A stretch of DNA of 64,000 nt from Rhizopus arrhizus (Eukaryota; Mucoromycota; Mucoromycetes; Mucorales; Rhizopodaceae), in the NCBI GenBank assembly GCA_024220505.1, contig JAKZZE010000031.1, positions 248,001-312,000 of the forward strand, written 5' to 3'. A model generated the notes under the pieces. It saw only the letters and a list, made by a program, of their open reading frames with translations. It did not search any database and was not told the DNA's origin. The translations under genes were made by a program, and so were the position numbers. Shown here in pieces: positions 1 to 11,922 of the stretch; the stretch's first letter is position 1, and every line of letters begins with the position of its first letter.

Positions 1-1108
1 GCTTTATCAATAGTGAATCAAGCATTCCGATGTAAACTAATTAGTCTATAAAAAAAAAAGCGAAAGCACAAACAAAGCCATGTTCTCCATTCTACACTAT
101 TCTGGCACAGTGACTAGAGGATGTGAAGAAAAGTGTCTTTATAAAGAATGACTAAGAAAAGGGAGGAAAATAAGGATACCCATAAATGGAAATAAGGTCA
201 AGTACAGTTATGGATAAACTAATATCCGACAAGGTCAGTATCCTTCACGTGATCTTGTCTGTCATTGACGGACAATGAAATCAATTAAGGCACATTGTTG
301 TCGATCCTATTTCTTTGTTCTCTCTTTTTCTTCTTTCCTTTTTTCTCTCTCTCTCTCTCTCTCTTTCCCTTTCCCTTTCCCTTTCCCTTTATTTTCTATT
401 CACTTCGTAAGTACTTGTCAAATATATATATATTTGTGTTACAAAGTGAAATTGCTTGTCCTAATGTCGTCCAGATCTACTTTCTGTGAAGGAAAAAGTT
501 GAATAGATGGGTCAATCTAGAAGGAATGGACAACATAATGTAAGTCATTCTGACAACATACTCTATTACTTTACTTATATCTCTAAGAGGATAAGGGAGC
601 TTCTTTCATGGTTTATTTGAATACTTTTCGTTCATCAACAGAGAATATTGGCTGGCATATGTTTTTTTTTGTACACTCACAAGAACACCCTCTTTCTCTG
701 CTAACAATACCATTGCTATAACAAGTAATAAACAAATAATAAAGTAATGGTGAATGAACAACGAACAATGAAAGCTCAACCAAGAAAGAATAGCAAAGTA
801 TACTTTAGATCAACTGTTGTGATCATACTATTTGTAAAAGGTAATAGGACCGAGGCTATAAAGGGTATATGGTTGGTACTTTGTCTCAATATTTACATAG
901 TATTATACAAATCTATTTCAGCTCTCTTCCTTTGTACACTAAGGGTGATGATCGATATACATGAAGCTAGTGGACTTTTTTGAAGACATGAATCAAGTCA
1001 AAGAATATAGTAAACAATGTAATTAACATGAGAAAGAGACAGAGAAAAATGAAGAAAGACAAAGAATGATTTTATTACATAGGATATATAAAAGTACATG
1101 CACTAAAT
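1..1108. other. Gene-free AT-rich stretch
   Basis: No open frame here resembles a known protein. The frames present are short, low in complexity and rich in Phe/Ser from CT tracts. The stretch ends at the 3' side of the minus-strand ribozyme. An AATAAA-type poly(A) signal for minus-strand transcription lies about 35 bp below the ribozyme, read as TGTAATAAAATC on the minus strand near 1070-1081. Confidence 0.6.
345..390. repeat. (CT)n followed by (CCCTTT)n microsatellite
   Basis: About 20 bases of CT dinucleotide run directly into four to five units of CCCTTT. The hexamer differs from the usual TTAGGG telomere unit and occurs only once, so it is treated as a simple microsatellite. Confidence 0.85.
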
Positions 1109-1188
1109 TCGACACTGTTAGCCATGTCTTTATAGTAAAGACATGTTTCCAGGCACCGCCACGTGGTGGCCATGTCGAATAGGTGCCC
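1109..1188 (-). ncRNA. HDV-like self-cleaving ribozyme, copy 1
   Basis: Read on the minus strand, this 80-nt segment fits the double-pseudoknot plan of the hepatitis delta virus-like ribozyme family. P1 pairs GGGCACC (1188-1182) with GGTGCCT (1057 offset: 1157-1151) over 7 bp, including the family-typical G.U wobble at the cleavage site. P2 pairs TCGACAT (1178-1172) with GTGTCGA (1115-1109). P3 pairs GCC (1170-1168) with GGC (1160-1158) around the 7-nt loop ACCACGT. GG (1150-1149) follows P1 and can pair with the loop Cs as P1.1. P4 is a perfect 10-bp hairpin, CATGTCTTTA with TAAAGACATG (1145-1123). J4/2 reads GGCTAA, with the presumed catalytic C at 1121. Predicted cleavage is just 5' of position 1188. 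The fold is seen in the sequence; catalytic activity is inferred. Confidence 0.88.
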
Positions 1189-1385
1189 TTCTATGTTCTT
1201 TTTTCCAAAAAGGGGAGAATCAGATAAAGCGTAAGCAATGACTTGAAGAGCCCCTGCTGAACTGGTAAAGGTGTAGAGTTGTAGAGTTGTATGGTTGTAA
1301 CTCTGTAACTCTCTCAGTGTTGCTGATCTACTGTGCTGTCATGATTGATAGAGAAGGAAAGAAAAAAGATATCGGATCTAGCTCC

Positions 1386-1393
1386 CTTTTATA
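1386..1393 (-). promoter_or_regulatory. TATA box upstream of ribozyme copy 1
   Basis: TATAAAAG on the minus strand lies about 200 bp upstream of the predicted cleavage site and is followed by GGAGC. Copy 2 has the same TATAAAAGG...GGAGCC arrangement, so the promoter appears to be part of the duplicated unit. Confidence 0.6.
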
Positions 1394-3460
1394 CATTTTT
1401 TGGTTTTATCAAAGCTTAGTCTGTGTTGGTATGACGCGATGACAAGAAATTAAAAAAAAAAAAAAAGCTCCTGCAAAATAGTCCGTTTGTTACATTTTTA
1501 ACCATGAGAATCCGTCTTTCTCTCACTCTTCAAGCTTTTATCGTATCATTCATCAGTCAAAATCTAAAAGAAACTAGCATCTTCAATCATTTTCTACCCT
1601 TTATCGTCATAATATTGAAACATTACCAGTAAGTAACTATGCGGCAAAGCTTGTTGTTATACTAAATTAGTCAATTCGTCCTTAGAACCAATGAAGCACA
1701 AGTCCTAGGGTTTTACATGATCATTTTACTTTGACCTAGTCATCACTCTCAGTCGACAAGGAAGCATATAAAAAGATTTAGAATTACAAGGTCTCCGAAA
1801 AGTATAATAATGTTCTATAGATCCAGAATTAATAGACTAGGATTCAATATTGCATAATGATGATGCTACAGTCTTTTATGGAATGTAAGTCAAGTCTACT
1901 TCATATGTCACTTTATTACTAGAAATAACCAACGCCTTTTATTTTCTCTAGCATGAATCACGTCAAATAAAATAAAGAAGAAGGAATGGAATAAAATGAT
2001 GGCTTTTTCCAGAAAGATATTAAGTCAAAGAGGGTTATCATGTCCTTTATCTACTCATTCCTTTGTATGGAATTGAATATGAAGAAGCATCAAGAGATAC
2101 TTTGTGAACATATCATCCCTCATTGTTCTTTCTATGCTATGTTCTCTTCTGTGCTGTTCTTTTACTGCTTGGTAATAAATCTAGTTTCATTCAATGTATA
2201 TCTAGTTTACTCCTTTTGTTAGTATCAAATTTGTTTTTGGAAATAGTCGAACTATATTATTAAGCAAGTATGAAACAAAGCTGGTTAGCAATAAAAGTGT
2301 TTAGAAAGAAGAGTTTATGAGTGACGGAATCTTAGTTCCTTCCTTTACATTTGACATGTTTACAACTGATTTCTTGCTAATACTTCACAAACTGTACAAA
2401 TTCGGGAAAAGTATTACTTTGTGGCCAATAAGAATAGAAAGGGTCGCTGTTGTGTTCAAAATGAGCAAATCACAAAAGATTTTATTGCTTTATTACATGC
2501 TCATCTTTTTATACTATGGTTGTTGTGAATAGTTGCTTTCCGTGTTTGTTAATAAAGGAAATATCCTATGACTAGAATACCAAAGCTTTTTTTTTAATCG
2601 ATGAAGACAAAATAAGCAGGATCTTTCTATATGTCATGTTCAGTGTATTGAATGAATAGTAGTATAATGAAGCATACGATTTAATGAGATTAAATTAAAT
2701 GTTATTGAATTTTGGACTGTGTATGCTTAACATTAGTGGGTTATATGGACGTGCAAAACATGAGCTGAACAGCAAAGTCATGTTATGTATTAGTAATCAT
2801 AAACATTCCCATTCGCTCTCATATGAACTTGATTATTTCTGTTGTATTATTGATTATAAGACTTTATATGCTTAATTTTGTGGTCATAGCTCTATGCCAT
2901 AATATCTAGCTGTAAAAATATATAATAAATTAACTATAAAGCTTTTTTGTTATAAAATGTGATAGGTTATTTTTAGGAATTAATAATTTTTATAACAGCT
3001 AATAATCTGCTTTGTATTGAATTTATGGTATCGTTGGTAGGGTAAATATCCAATATTTGTATTTATTGAAGAATGATTCTTTTGTATAGTGAAATATAGT
3101 GAGCTGTTTGTATTATATTGTCGACAAAAAGCTATAAATTCTATATTCCGAAGTCATCTCAGACGAATTTTAGCGAATAAGGTCCGTGACTTTAGTTATC
3201 AGTCCAAAAGCTATCTTATTTTTGTACGGAGCGCCGCATAAAGTGAATGGAAAGGAGTATTAATACGGACTATGCTGTTGAATTATTTAGAACAAGGAGC
3301 AATATTTAATTTTGAACAAGGAATGAAGGAAAAAGAAAATTACTGAATTAGTACTCGTATGTAACCAAAGGAACAAATGAAATCCTTTTGCTGCAAGTGA
3401 CTTTGGTTTGACTGTTAAGAAAGTGACCTCTTTTCAAATAATTTTTCTAAAGAAAAAAAG

Positions 3461-3468
3461 TATAAAAG
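3461..3468 (+). promoter_or_regulatory. TATA box upstream of ribozyme copy 2
   Basis: TATAAAAG followed by GAGGAGCC, 155 bp upstream of the predicted cleavage site of copy 2. It matches the TATA region of copy 1 in inverted orientation. Confidence 0.6.
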
Positions 3469-3615
3469 GAGGAGCCAAAATTACAAAATCATTTTCTTCT
3501 TTGTAACTGTTGGCGTTTTGTTCATTGCCCGGGACTTGGTGGGAGAACCGCTCCTCCCATCAAGTTGCTGAGTCAATGTCGATTTCCTCTGCAGAATAAC
3601 TAGGACGAAAGCGAA

Positions 3616-3692
3616 GGGCACTTAAAGACATGGCCTCCACGTGGCGGTGCCTGGAAACATATTTTCGTTTTGAAAATATGGCTAACAATGTC
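3616..3692 (+). ncRNA. HDV-like self-cleaving ribozyme, copy 2
   Basis: This is a 77-nt version of the 1109-1188 fold. P1 pairs GGGCACT (3616-3622) with GGTGCCT (3646-3652) and keeps the G.U pair at the cleavage site. P2 pairs GACAT (3627-3631) with ATGTC (3688-3692). P3 pairs GCC (3633-3635) with GGC (3643-3645). Loop L3 is TCCACGT, very close to the UCCUCGC loop known for HDV. GG 3653-3654 supplies P1.1. P4 pairs CATATTTTC (3658-3666) with GAAAATATG (3672-3680). J4/2 is GGCTAA, with the presumed catalytic C at 3682. P4 differs from copy 1 at several positions yet stays fully paired, and the last P1 pair is U.G here but C-G in copy 1. An AATAAA-like signal follows about 20 nt downstream. Activity is inferred. 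Confidence 0.88.
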
Positions 3693-6600
3693 AGCTTTTT
3701 TTTTTATATTAAATAAAAATGAAAAATCACTTTTGAAAAAAAAAAAATCCTAAATATTGCTCTTGTCTTTTACCTTTCGCTTTTTGCCTAAGCCATTTAT
3801 TTGTTTTTAAACCACTTGTTATACTAAGCATTTCTCTAATACTATCTCTACTCTTTTAATTGAAAATTCAAGTTGTGTAATGAAATAAACATAAGGCCAG
3901 GTGTTATATAATTGCCAAAGCAAAGAAAAAGAAAAGCAAAAAGAAAAAAGCTGGTGGTAAAGTTGAGATTCCTTAGTCAACATTCCCAAAAGGAATCTAA
4001 TGAGTGGTGAGCCAAGTCTTTTATTTTATTTTGTTATTCAGTCAGTATGTATGCTAAATACTCAGTATATTAATAGTATGATTTGTCTGCTTTCCTTTTT
4101 TATTTTTATTTTAGAAAGCTTCTTTTGTTTTTTTATTTTCCACATGCAGGTTTGCATTCAGATGAAGACAAGAGATGAAAAAGTAACTACTACTGTTCTT
4201 TTGTTTGGCTGTTTCCTTTTTTTCTGCTTTTTATATGTCTAAAGCTATTTAGTTAAGAAAGAGTATGTTTGCAGGAATGATGGAGATTGAGGAGGGATGA
4301 GTAAAGAAGCTAAAGGCAAGTAGGTAAGCTAGACTAATAAGGCATATCGTGTAACCATACTTACACCGACTTTCTCATTTCACCTTCCTTTTAAGGAACT
4401 TAATAATGTATCGCTTACTTGCTTATAAGCATAGATGATAGCATGTAACTAATAGACGCTGTAGCGAATAAAAGATTGTTTTATTTCTATTTGCATGCCG
4501 ATGAAATAAAGAAATAGAATGTGTTTGCTCTCTCTCTTTTTATATAATGGTTATAGATGCAATTGAGAATATGACAAAGAGACATCAGCATATATGGAAA
4601 AGTAAGCAAGTAGGTCGAGTCTTTGTAGGCTGACTGTGTACGAGATGACCAAATTCAGAAAAGGGTAAAAGCGAAATGGATTCTAAAGCGGGTGTATCAA
4701 GAGTAACTGCTCTGGTATCACTGTTGTTGCACAAGGTGCTTGTGTTTAGAGTTATAAATAAAACTTGTTACATGAGCACACAGTTTATTTGAACAAAGAT
4801 TTCTCTTTTTCTTCTCGTTTGTAAACACTATGAATCTTGTTAGAACAGCATTACAACTCTCTGAAGTAAATTCCAACAAAAAAAAAGGATAGCTGGTTCT
4901 CTTTTTCAACATAAAAAAAAAACGTCAACTCAAGGTGCAACGTTAGTAATTACAACAAGCTTCTTTAATTTGACACTTCTCTTTAGAAGCAACTCCTGTT
5001 TTTTTTTTTTTTCTTGTTATATACCTTTGTAGCTAACAACATACCAAAAATAATGCAATAACAAGAATAACAAAAGGATAAACAACAATATTTCGTCAGC
5101 TAAAAGAGAGAGGTTGTCACCACGAGATGTAAGTCTGCCAAAGTAACTGCGTATAGCAAAAAAAAAGAAGAGGAATAATTAACAAAGCTGTTTGACCACA
5201 CTCTATAGTTAGGACACTCTCTACATAATAGCTTCAAAACAGACAGTCTAAGCAGAAGCAGTAATAACAGTATCAATAGTCAACCCTATGATGACCCTTT
5301 ACTTTTACTTCAGCTACAATATTGTATAGGATGTATGGCCTATGCTAGTAGATATATGGAACAATGTACACGTACTTACATAAAAAGAAAAGGAAAAAGA
5401 AAAAAGAAAAAAAGAAAGAGCAATGGTTATAGACAATGGAAGACAAAGAATGGATCTAAAGAGGAAATGAGGTCATGGCAGCATCAATTATTTATCTATC
5501 GAAACAAAAACAAAAGCGATAGCTAAAGGAAGGTCTATAAGAGAAGTATATCTGGTAGTTGACTATGCAACAATGAACAGTGATATTCAGGAGATGAATA
5601 TGTGTAGAGTAGGTCAAGTCAAGATAACTGACACAAGATGATGAAAATGGAAATGCGTTTTACATGCGTGTTTGTCATTCATACTGTTTTATTAAAAGGG
5701 CAAGGTTTGTCATAAATAGCAAACAATTTAAAAGAGGACTATGAGTACTGTATGCTTTGTTTGGATAGCACTCGATATCAAAATGTCTAAATGGACTAGT
5801 TTATTTTGCAAAAAATGGGCAGTCGAAAATGGATAATTGGCTTTGGAAACAACTTTGCTCATTTATGAAAAAATAAAACCTTGGCTTGATGCTATGAAAA
5901 GGCTGTATTCTTGAGTCTGCCTTCCTATCGTGAGACATTTATATAGTTGCTTGTCTTGTCTCAAGCAGAAAAAAAAGGGGCCAACTCGAGAATTTTTTTT
6001 TTTTGATTTTCTTAATGTGATAAAGCTGAGATGGGGTATCGAACATACATTGTCTTTCTCTCGATGAAGACAAGTTGGATGATCTGCCCTTGTTTTACCA
6101 ATCGTGTGTTTCCAAGAAAAGACAGAGAGAAAGAAATGATTAGGTTCTAAAGTGGATCATGGGTTAATGGAAGTGAGATGGTTGACAAGACAGGACACGA
6201 AGGTCATGATATGCATGAAGACTGTTGCTGCCTAGAATCGCGATGGTTGAAGCCACAGAGCGATTGTATGTTTCTGAAGCCAAAGGAGTATCTGTAGAGA
6301 GTAAAACGAATAAAATTAGAAAATGAAAGTACTTTCTGCGTGAAAGTGTTCAACTGATAAAGCTCAACCTTAGTCATGACCTATTGTTATGATCAAGCGA
6401 TGTATGCCTATTGTTTTGACCAGTGATCACTGATACATAATATCACATAGGTTTGTTATGTATCTTGCGACATCTGCATCTTGTTCTTGGATTATAAATA
6501 AGTCGATCTGGCATAACTGCATGTTTAGGTTGTGTCATGCGATAGAATATCACTTGATGAATAGTGATTATACAGATGCTATAATACCAAAGACGAAATG

Positions 6601-7262
6601 AAGACAGTTTCTTGATTTTTGTTTTGTAGACCAGAAAAAGAGGTGAAACCAAGTCTAGGACCCTGGTTGCCCTAACAAGCTTTGGACCTTTGATCTATTC
6701 ATATTTATACAAACATCAAAGTACCTTCATGCTATCTTGAATAAGCTCTCTTTGAACATTGTCCTACAGCTTTATATATACTATTTATAGATCGTTGGTT
6801 ACCGTGGTGCTTTGTGACAACTGTATTTTTTAATTCACAAGTAATTCCTTGCTAAAACAGTCAAGTGTGAAGAATGCAAGATTTGAAGAGAAAAAAAGTA
6901 TTTTCAGCAAAACTAAGGGTGAGTAGTTTTTTGTTTAGAAATAAAAATTTACTTAATCAACTTTATAATTTACAAACAAAGGGCTATATAAAGATGGACT
7001 TGCTTAATCAGCTCTTCTTTATGAACATTGAGTATTTAATTTCTATCCATTTCTATAGATAACCATTTTAATACCTTAATGGCAAGGAAAGAGATCGAAG
7101 CCAATAGATAAACACAGCTAATTTTATAATTTTTAAGGATTTTTATTATACAAAATGTGTTGAAACTTTTTACAAGCGATAAGGGAGGTGAAATAGGTAT
7201 GAATAAATACGGAAAAAAAAAGAGAGATTTAATAGTGTTGAACGTGTATACATATTTTTTGT
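3693..7262. other. Gene-free AT-rich stretch
   Basis: No protein family, tRNA or rRNA is recognised here. The open frames are short, lysine- or phenylalanine-rich and without splice-linked neighbours. A short Lys-rich frame near 3915-3975 ends at a stop but has no supported upstream exon. Confidence 0.55.
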
Positions 7263-8715
7263 TTAGATGGTGACGGTAGCATTGATCTTGGTAGGATCAA
7301 AACCAGGCATAGGGAAGCTGCGAGCAAACTCGATGACCTCCTTCTTCAATTGAGCAATTTCCTCGTTACCTTCAAGGGCAGCAACAAAGTCCTTCATCAA
7401 CTTACTACCACACTTTTCTTGAACGGCAAGAGCGATTTGAACAGTTCTGTGCAAGAATTCGGCGACCTTGACAAAGTCATCTTCCTTCAAGGAACGAGAG
7501 GTCAAGGCAGAGGCACCCAAACGGACACCACCAGGGGTCACGGCTGACTTATCACCAGCGATGGAGTTCTTGTTGATCGTGATGTGGACCATATCACAGA
7601 TACGTTCGACCTTGGAACCAGTCAATTTTTGAGGCTTCAAGTCCCAGAGGACCAAGTGGTTGACGGTAGAACCGGTGGCCAACTTGTAACCATAACCAGC
7701 CAAGGTTTCGGCGAGCTTCTTGGCATTGGCACGGACTTGCTTGGCATACAACTTGAATTCGGGAGAGGCGGCTTGCTTCAAAGCGACGGCAACAGCAGCA
7801 ATGGTGTTGTTGTGGGGACCACCTTGACAAGAGGGGAAAACGGCTTGGTTGACACGAGATTCGAGGTTGTCACCCTTGTCACGACGGAAAAAGATCAAAC
7901 CGGCACGAGGACCACGGAGAGTCTTGTGGGTCGTGGTGGTCACAATATCACAGTAGTCAAAGGGAGACAAGGCTTCCTTACCAGCAATCAAACCAGAGAT
8001 GTGAGCCATGTCACACATCAAGTAAGCACCGTGTTGATCGGCTACTTTACGCATCGTGTCATATTCCCACTCAGCAGGGTAAGCAGAAGCACCACAGATG
8101 AGGAGTTGAGGACGGAAAAGAGCAGCATTTTCTTCAAGACGCTTGTAATCAATCAAACCAGTGGTGGGGTTTACTTGATAAGGCATAGAAGCAAAGTAAA
8201 TGGAAGAAGCAGAGATCTTCTTCTTGGCTGTTTGGTAACCGTGAGTCAAGTGGCCACCAGAGGGAAGGTCGAGACCCATCAAACGATCTCCGGGTTGAAT
8301 CAAGGCAGTCAAGGCAGCAAAGTTGGCAGTAGAACCAGAGTAGGGTTGAACGTTGACACCCCACTGTTCAGGGTTCAAACCGAAAGCGGCCAAGGCACGC
8401 TTTTGACAGAGAATTTCGAGTTGATCGATGTATTCATTACCACCATAGTAACGAGCACCAGGAAGACCTTCAGAGTATTTGTTGGTCAAGGCAGTACCGT
8501 TAGCCTCAATAACAGCTTGAGAAGTAAAGTTCTGAAAGACATGATCAGCCAAGTCCTTAATCACACATACTCTTTCTTACCTCAGAAGCAATAAGTTCCA
8601 AACCGGACCACTGTCTAAGCTTTTCATTTTCGACAATATCATAGATTTCCTTATCTTCTTGTTCAAGGGTGGTGTTAAGACAGACGTTCCAGGAATCAGC
8701 GGGTCTAACGGACAT
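7263..8715 (-). CDS. SHM2: Serine hydroxymethyltransferase, cytosolic
   Basis: This PLP enzyme interconverts serine plus tetrahydrofolate with glycine plus 5,10-methylene-THF and supplies one-carbon units. There are two exons: 8715-8581 (45 aa, ending GLELIASE) and 8531-7263. They are joined across a 49-bp GT-AG intron in phase 0, so the family motif IASENFTSQAV is restored exactly. The product is 467 aa, the usual size of cytosolic SHMT. The PLP-lysine region reads [12 protein letters not shown] (Lys around residue 246), and [17 protein letters not shown] is also conserved. There is no N-terminal targeting peptide before MSVRPADSW, which argues for the cytosolic rather than mitochondrial isoform. 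A TATA-like and A-rich stretch precedes the ATG. The long reverse-strand ORF 7584-8594 is a shadow of this gene. Confidence 0.97.
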
Positions 8716-9679
8716 TTTGAAATATACTCTTTTAATAAAGGTTTAAAAAAGAAAAAAAAAAAAAAAAAAAAATCAAGCAAACCATTTATAATATATGCAA
8801 AAAGATGTGACTTAATGATAGATTTCAAGATGGCGGAAGCAAAAATTTTATTGATCAACCAATCAAGGCTGTGGAGATGAATTTAGATGAGACAGAAAAG
8901 AGTCATTTCGTTGAAACTAATGCGTACTTTGAATTCATCTTGAACCAATAAACTTGAATGAATCAAGGGAGGTAAAGAATGTGATATTGATTGTGTATGT
9001 GAATAGAACATTGATTTGTAAATAAAGCATCATTTTGCTTGTTAAAGGGTTCAATCTGCCTTTTAATTACCTTTTATGTCCCCTAGTTACACTTGATTCA
9101 TCTTTCTTGATACAAACATTGGTTACTTCTTTCAATGTCGCAATATCTCGAATACTATTGAATTGTTCATTGGATAGAAAAAAATGATTTTAAACTGTTA
9201 AAGAGATAAGATGAATAATGAATGATTCATAAAACAGAGACAATCCTATTCAAAGCAAATAGATCAAGTTTAAAATTGTCTTGTTTATAAAATAGTAATT
9301 TTGATAAAATTGCATATTGGTCATATCTGGAATATGGCCACAGCCAACGAACTTGCATCTCTTTTTATTTTCAATCAAATTTCAAAGCTATCATCTCTAT
9401 GAATTCAATAAAACACACCTAGGGTAACTGTGAATCGATGAACCTATTCAATAAGATTAACTGAATTTAATTATCCAACAGACTTGATCTAATTCAAAAA
9501 AAAAAAAAAAAAAAAAAAAAAATAATACTTGATGAATCTATTTCATAACAAGTGTTTTATTAATCTTTTTACTTGTTTGATGGGATAAGACTCTTTTTTC
9601 ATCCTTGCTTAAAAATTTATAAATATATTTGTACTTTATACACAAAAATCAACACGCAATCATAATAACAAAATAATAA
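8716..9679. other. Intergenic region, SHMT 5' flank and ADE13 3' flank
   Basis: The SHMT promoter lies on the left, with a run of about 20 A just upstream of its ATG. The 3' side of adenylosuccinate lyase lies on the right, with a run of about 27 A near 9496-9522. No gene is visible. Confidence 0.6.
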
Positions 9680-11168
9680 TTAAACAGATAATTCAGCCTT
9701 TGATTCTTGTTTCAAGATATCTTGATAAGGAGCCAAAGCGGGTTTGACATGTTTAGCCAAAAAGGAATCGACTTGTTGAGGAGCACGTCCGATGAAAGTA
9801 GATGGATCGAGCAAACGAGGCAACTCATTCCAGATGGGTTCAAAGTATTTGGTCTTCTTGATACGTTCAATCAAGTCATTCTCACCTCCTTCCATCTTGA
9901 CCACATGTCCTGCTTGATGAGAGAGCACACGGATCTCTTCATGACATTCTTGACGATCGCCACCTTTCTTGACCATGGCCATGATGATATTTTCGGTAGC
10001 CATAAAGGGCAATTCTTGAAGGATACGACGTTCGATGACCTTGGGATAGACAACCATGCCTTCACAGATATTTTGAAGTGTGGTCAAGATGATGTCGGTC
10101 GTCAAGAAGGCCTCGGGAAGTGAGATACGACGGTTGGCACTGTCATCCAACGTACGTTCGAACCACTGAACAGCGCTGGTCTGAAGGGCATCGTTGACCA
10201 AGAGCATCAGATGACGTGAGAGAGAGCAGACACGTTCGGAACGCATCGGGTTACGTTTATAGGCCATGGCAGAGGATCCGATCTGGTCCTTCTCAAAGGG
10301 TTCTTCGATCTCCTTCAGGTTGGCCAAGAGACGGATGTCGGTAGCGATCTTGTGGGCTGTGGCGCCAAAGCCAGAGAGAGGGTGGAGGACATCGATGTCA
10401 ATCTTGCGAGAGTACGTTTGACCACAGACAGGGTAGGCTTCCTTGAAACCAGAGAGTTCAGTGACGAGTTGATCGAGTGCCTCGACCTTTTCGTGATCTC
10501 CATTAAAGAGGGCCATGAAAGAGGCTTGAGTGCCTGTGGTGCCCTTGACACCACGCAACTTGAGATCATCACGAGCACGTTCAAAGTTGCGAAGATCCCA
10601 CAAGAGTTCCTGGATCCATAAAGTCGCTCGCTTACCGACAGTGACCAACTGGGCAGGTTGGAAGTGAGTGAAGCCCAAGGTGGGTAAATCACGGTATTGT
10701 TCAGCGAATTGAGAGAGTTTGTTGATGACATGAGCCAGTTTGTTGATCACCAAATCATAAGCATCACGTAAAATGATCAAGTCACCGTTGTCTACTGTCT
10801 GTTATTTTCATCCTTTTTCATCTACCGTTTCATTTACCTGTGACATAGCATGAAGTAGCACCCAGATGGATGATGGGAGCAGCAGCAGGTGCAACCAATC
10901 CAAACGTATGGACGTGAGCCATCACATCATGTCTACGCTTCTTTTCTTCTTCTGCAGCTACCTTGTAATCAATATTGTAAAGGTTGGCCTTCATCTGCTC
11001 AATCGCTTCATCTGTAATATCAGTCAAACCAAGTTGCTTCTCAGCAATAGCCAAGTTAAGCCAAAGTTTACGCCAGGTAGAGTAACGTTTGTCTTCAGAA
11101 AAGGTGTATGCCATTTCCTTTGAGGCATAACGAGAGACTAAAGGTGATTGATACTTGTCGTGAGACAT
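9680..11168 (-). CDS. ADE13: Adenylosuccinate lyase
   Basis: It catalyses two steps of purine synthesis: SAICAR to AICAR plus fumarate, and adenylosuccinate to AMP plus fumarate. Exon 1 is 11168-10838 and exon 2 is 10794-9680. A 43-bp intron splits [10 protein letters not shown] from [12 protein letters not shown], and only the second of two tandem AG acceptors (CAGACAG) keeps the frame. The product is 481 aa, matching the yeast enzyme size. The fumarase/aspartase superfamily signature is clear as [15 protein letters not shown], with the catalytic serine in the flexible loop. The HFQPAQ region (ThrHis loop) and an N-terminal domain beginning [16 protein letters not shown] are also present. 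No transit peptide is seen, so the enzyme is probably cytosolic. Confidence 0.97.
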
Positions 11169-11922
11169 CTTGATGAACAGTGAAAATAAAAAGAAAAAAA
11201 AATAAAAAGTTGGGATTGATTTTCTATTTAAAAAAACAGAATCTGGGAAAGGGATTCATGCTCTGACTCTTCCATCTAAGTGGCTTGGAACTTTCCTAAT
11301 TTAATTAAAGCAAGGGGAAATCAAACACGAATAAGATCCCTAGTCCTCTCTCTCTTTCTCTTTAAAAAAAGTCCCAAAGCAAGGTCCTATTGCGTATTTT
11401 TTTTATTTCTTTGATTCTAAAAATAAAGAGATTGTGCTTTTTTTTTTTTTCTTTCATCGAATGAAATTTGAAATGATTGGTGTATATTATAGTTCTCTTG
11501 AGATATTAGCTATAGAAATCCTTATTGTTTTTGATAGATAAGATTCTCATTCTTCAGAATCATCTCTCAACTTCTCAGTGTATATTTGACATCAAGCGGA
11601 GTAAGTTTTCGAATGAGTGCAGTAAAATGATCATCATTTTCCATTTTCGTCCTAATGAAAAGAGTCCAAAGAAGGATTTATGTTTCTTCCTGTATGGTTT
11701 ACTGTCCACTGACACGATGGCCTATATCTAATTTGTTCAGTAAAGAAAGAAATAGATTCAATTTCGTAGCAGACTGTTATTTGTAAACCTAGGCTCCAAT
11801 CCATCTATTCATGCATGTCTCTTTTCTGTGGCTTAGACCACCGAAACAGTGCGTAAGTGGTGGATTGTGTTCAAAGCGTCCTCTCCGACGCACACTCCCT
11901 CCTTCTTCAGAACAACTTAACC
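11169..11922. other. Shared upstream region of ADE13 and eL37
   Basis: This is a 754-bp divergent intergenic region with CT-rich and T-rich tracts. Just upstream of the eL37 start, near 11840-11870, CCACC and GGTGG face each other across about 16 bp as a small imperfect dyad. No gene is recognised. Confidence 0.5.

Larger units (their letters stand above)
1189..3615. other. AT-rich interval between two outward-facing ribozyme units
   Basis: The two flanking units point away from each other. Between the TATA boxes (about 1.4-3.46 kb) there is no convincing coding frame, only short AT-rich ORFs with many stops. If the pair marks one mobile element, this interval is its non-coding or decayed body. 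It may equally be unrelated sequence between two independent insertions. Confidence 0.45.

Noticed and set aside
365..390. Possible telomere-like repeat (CCCTTT)n
   Set aside because: Only four to five units, isolated, and not the TTAGGG unit. A microsatellite next to a CT run explains it.
3915..3975. Lys-rich frame AKAKKKKSKKKKAGGK as a ribosomal or nuclear protein tail
   Set aside because: No upstream exon, start or conserved neighbour; A-rich DNA gives such frames by chance.
7584..8594. 336-codon plus-strand ORF over SHMT
   Set aside because: It is the antisense shadow of serine hydroxymethyltransferase; the minus strand carries the conserved enzyme with correct splice sites.
9707..10123. 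138-codon plus-strand ORF over ADE13
   Set aside because: Antisense shadow of adenylosuccinate lyase.
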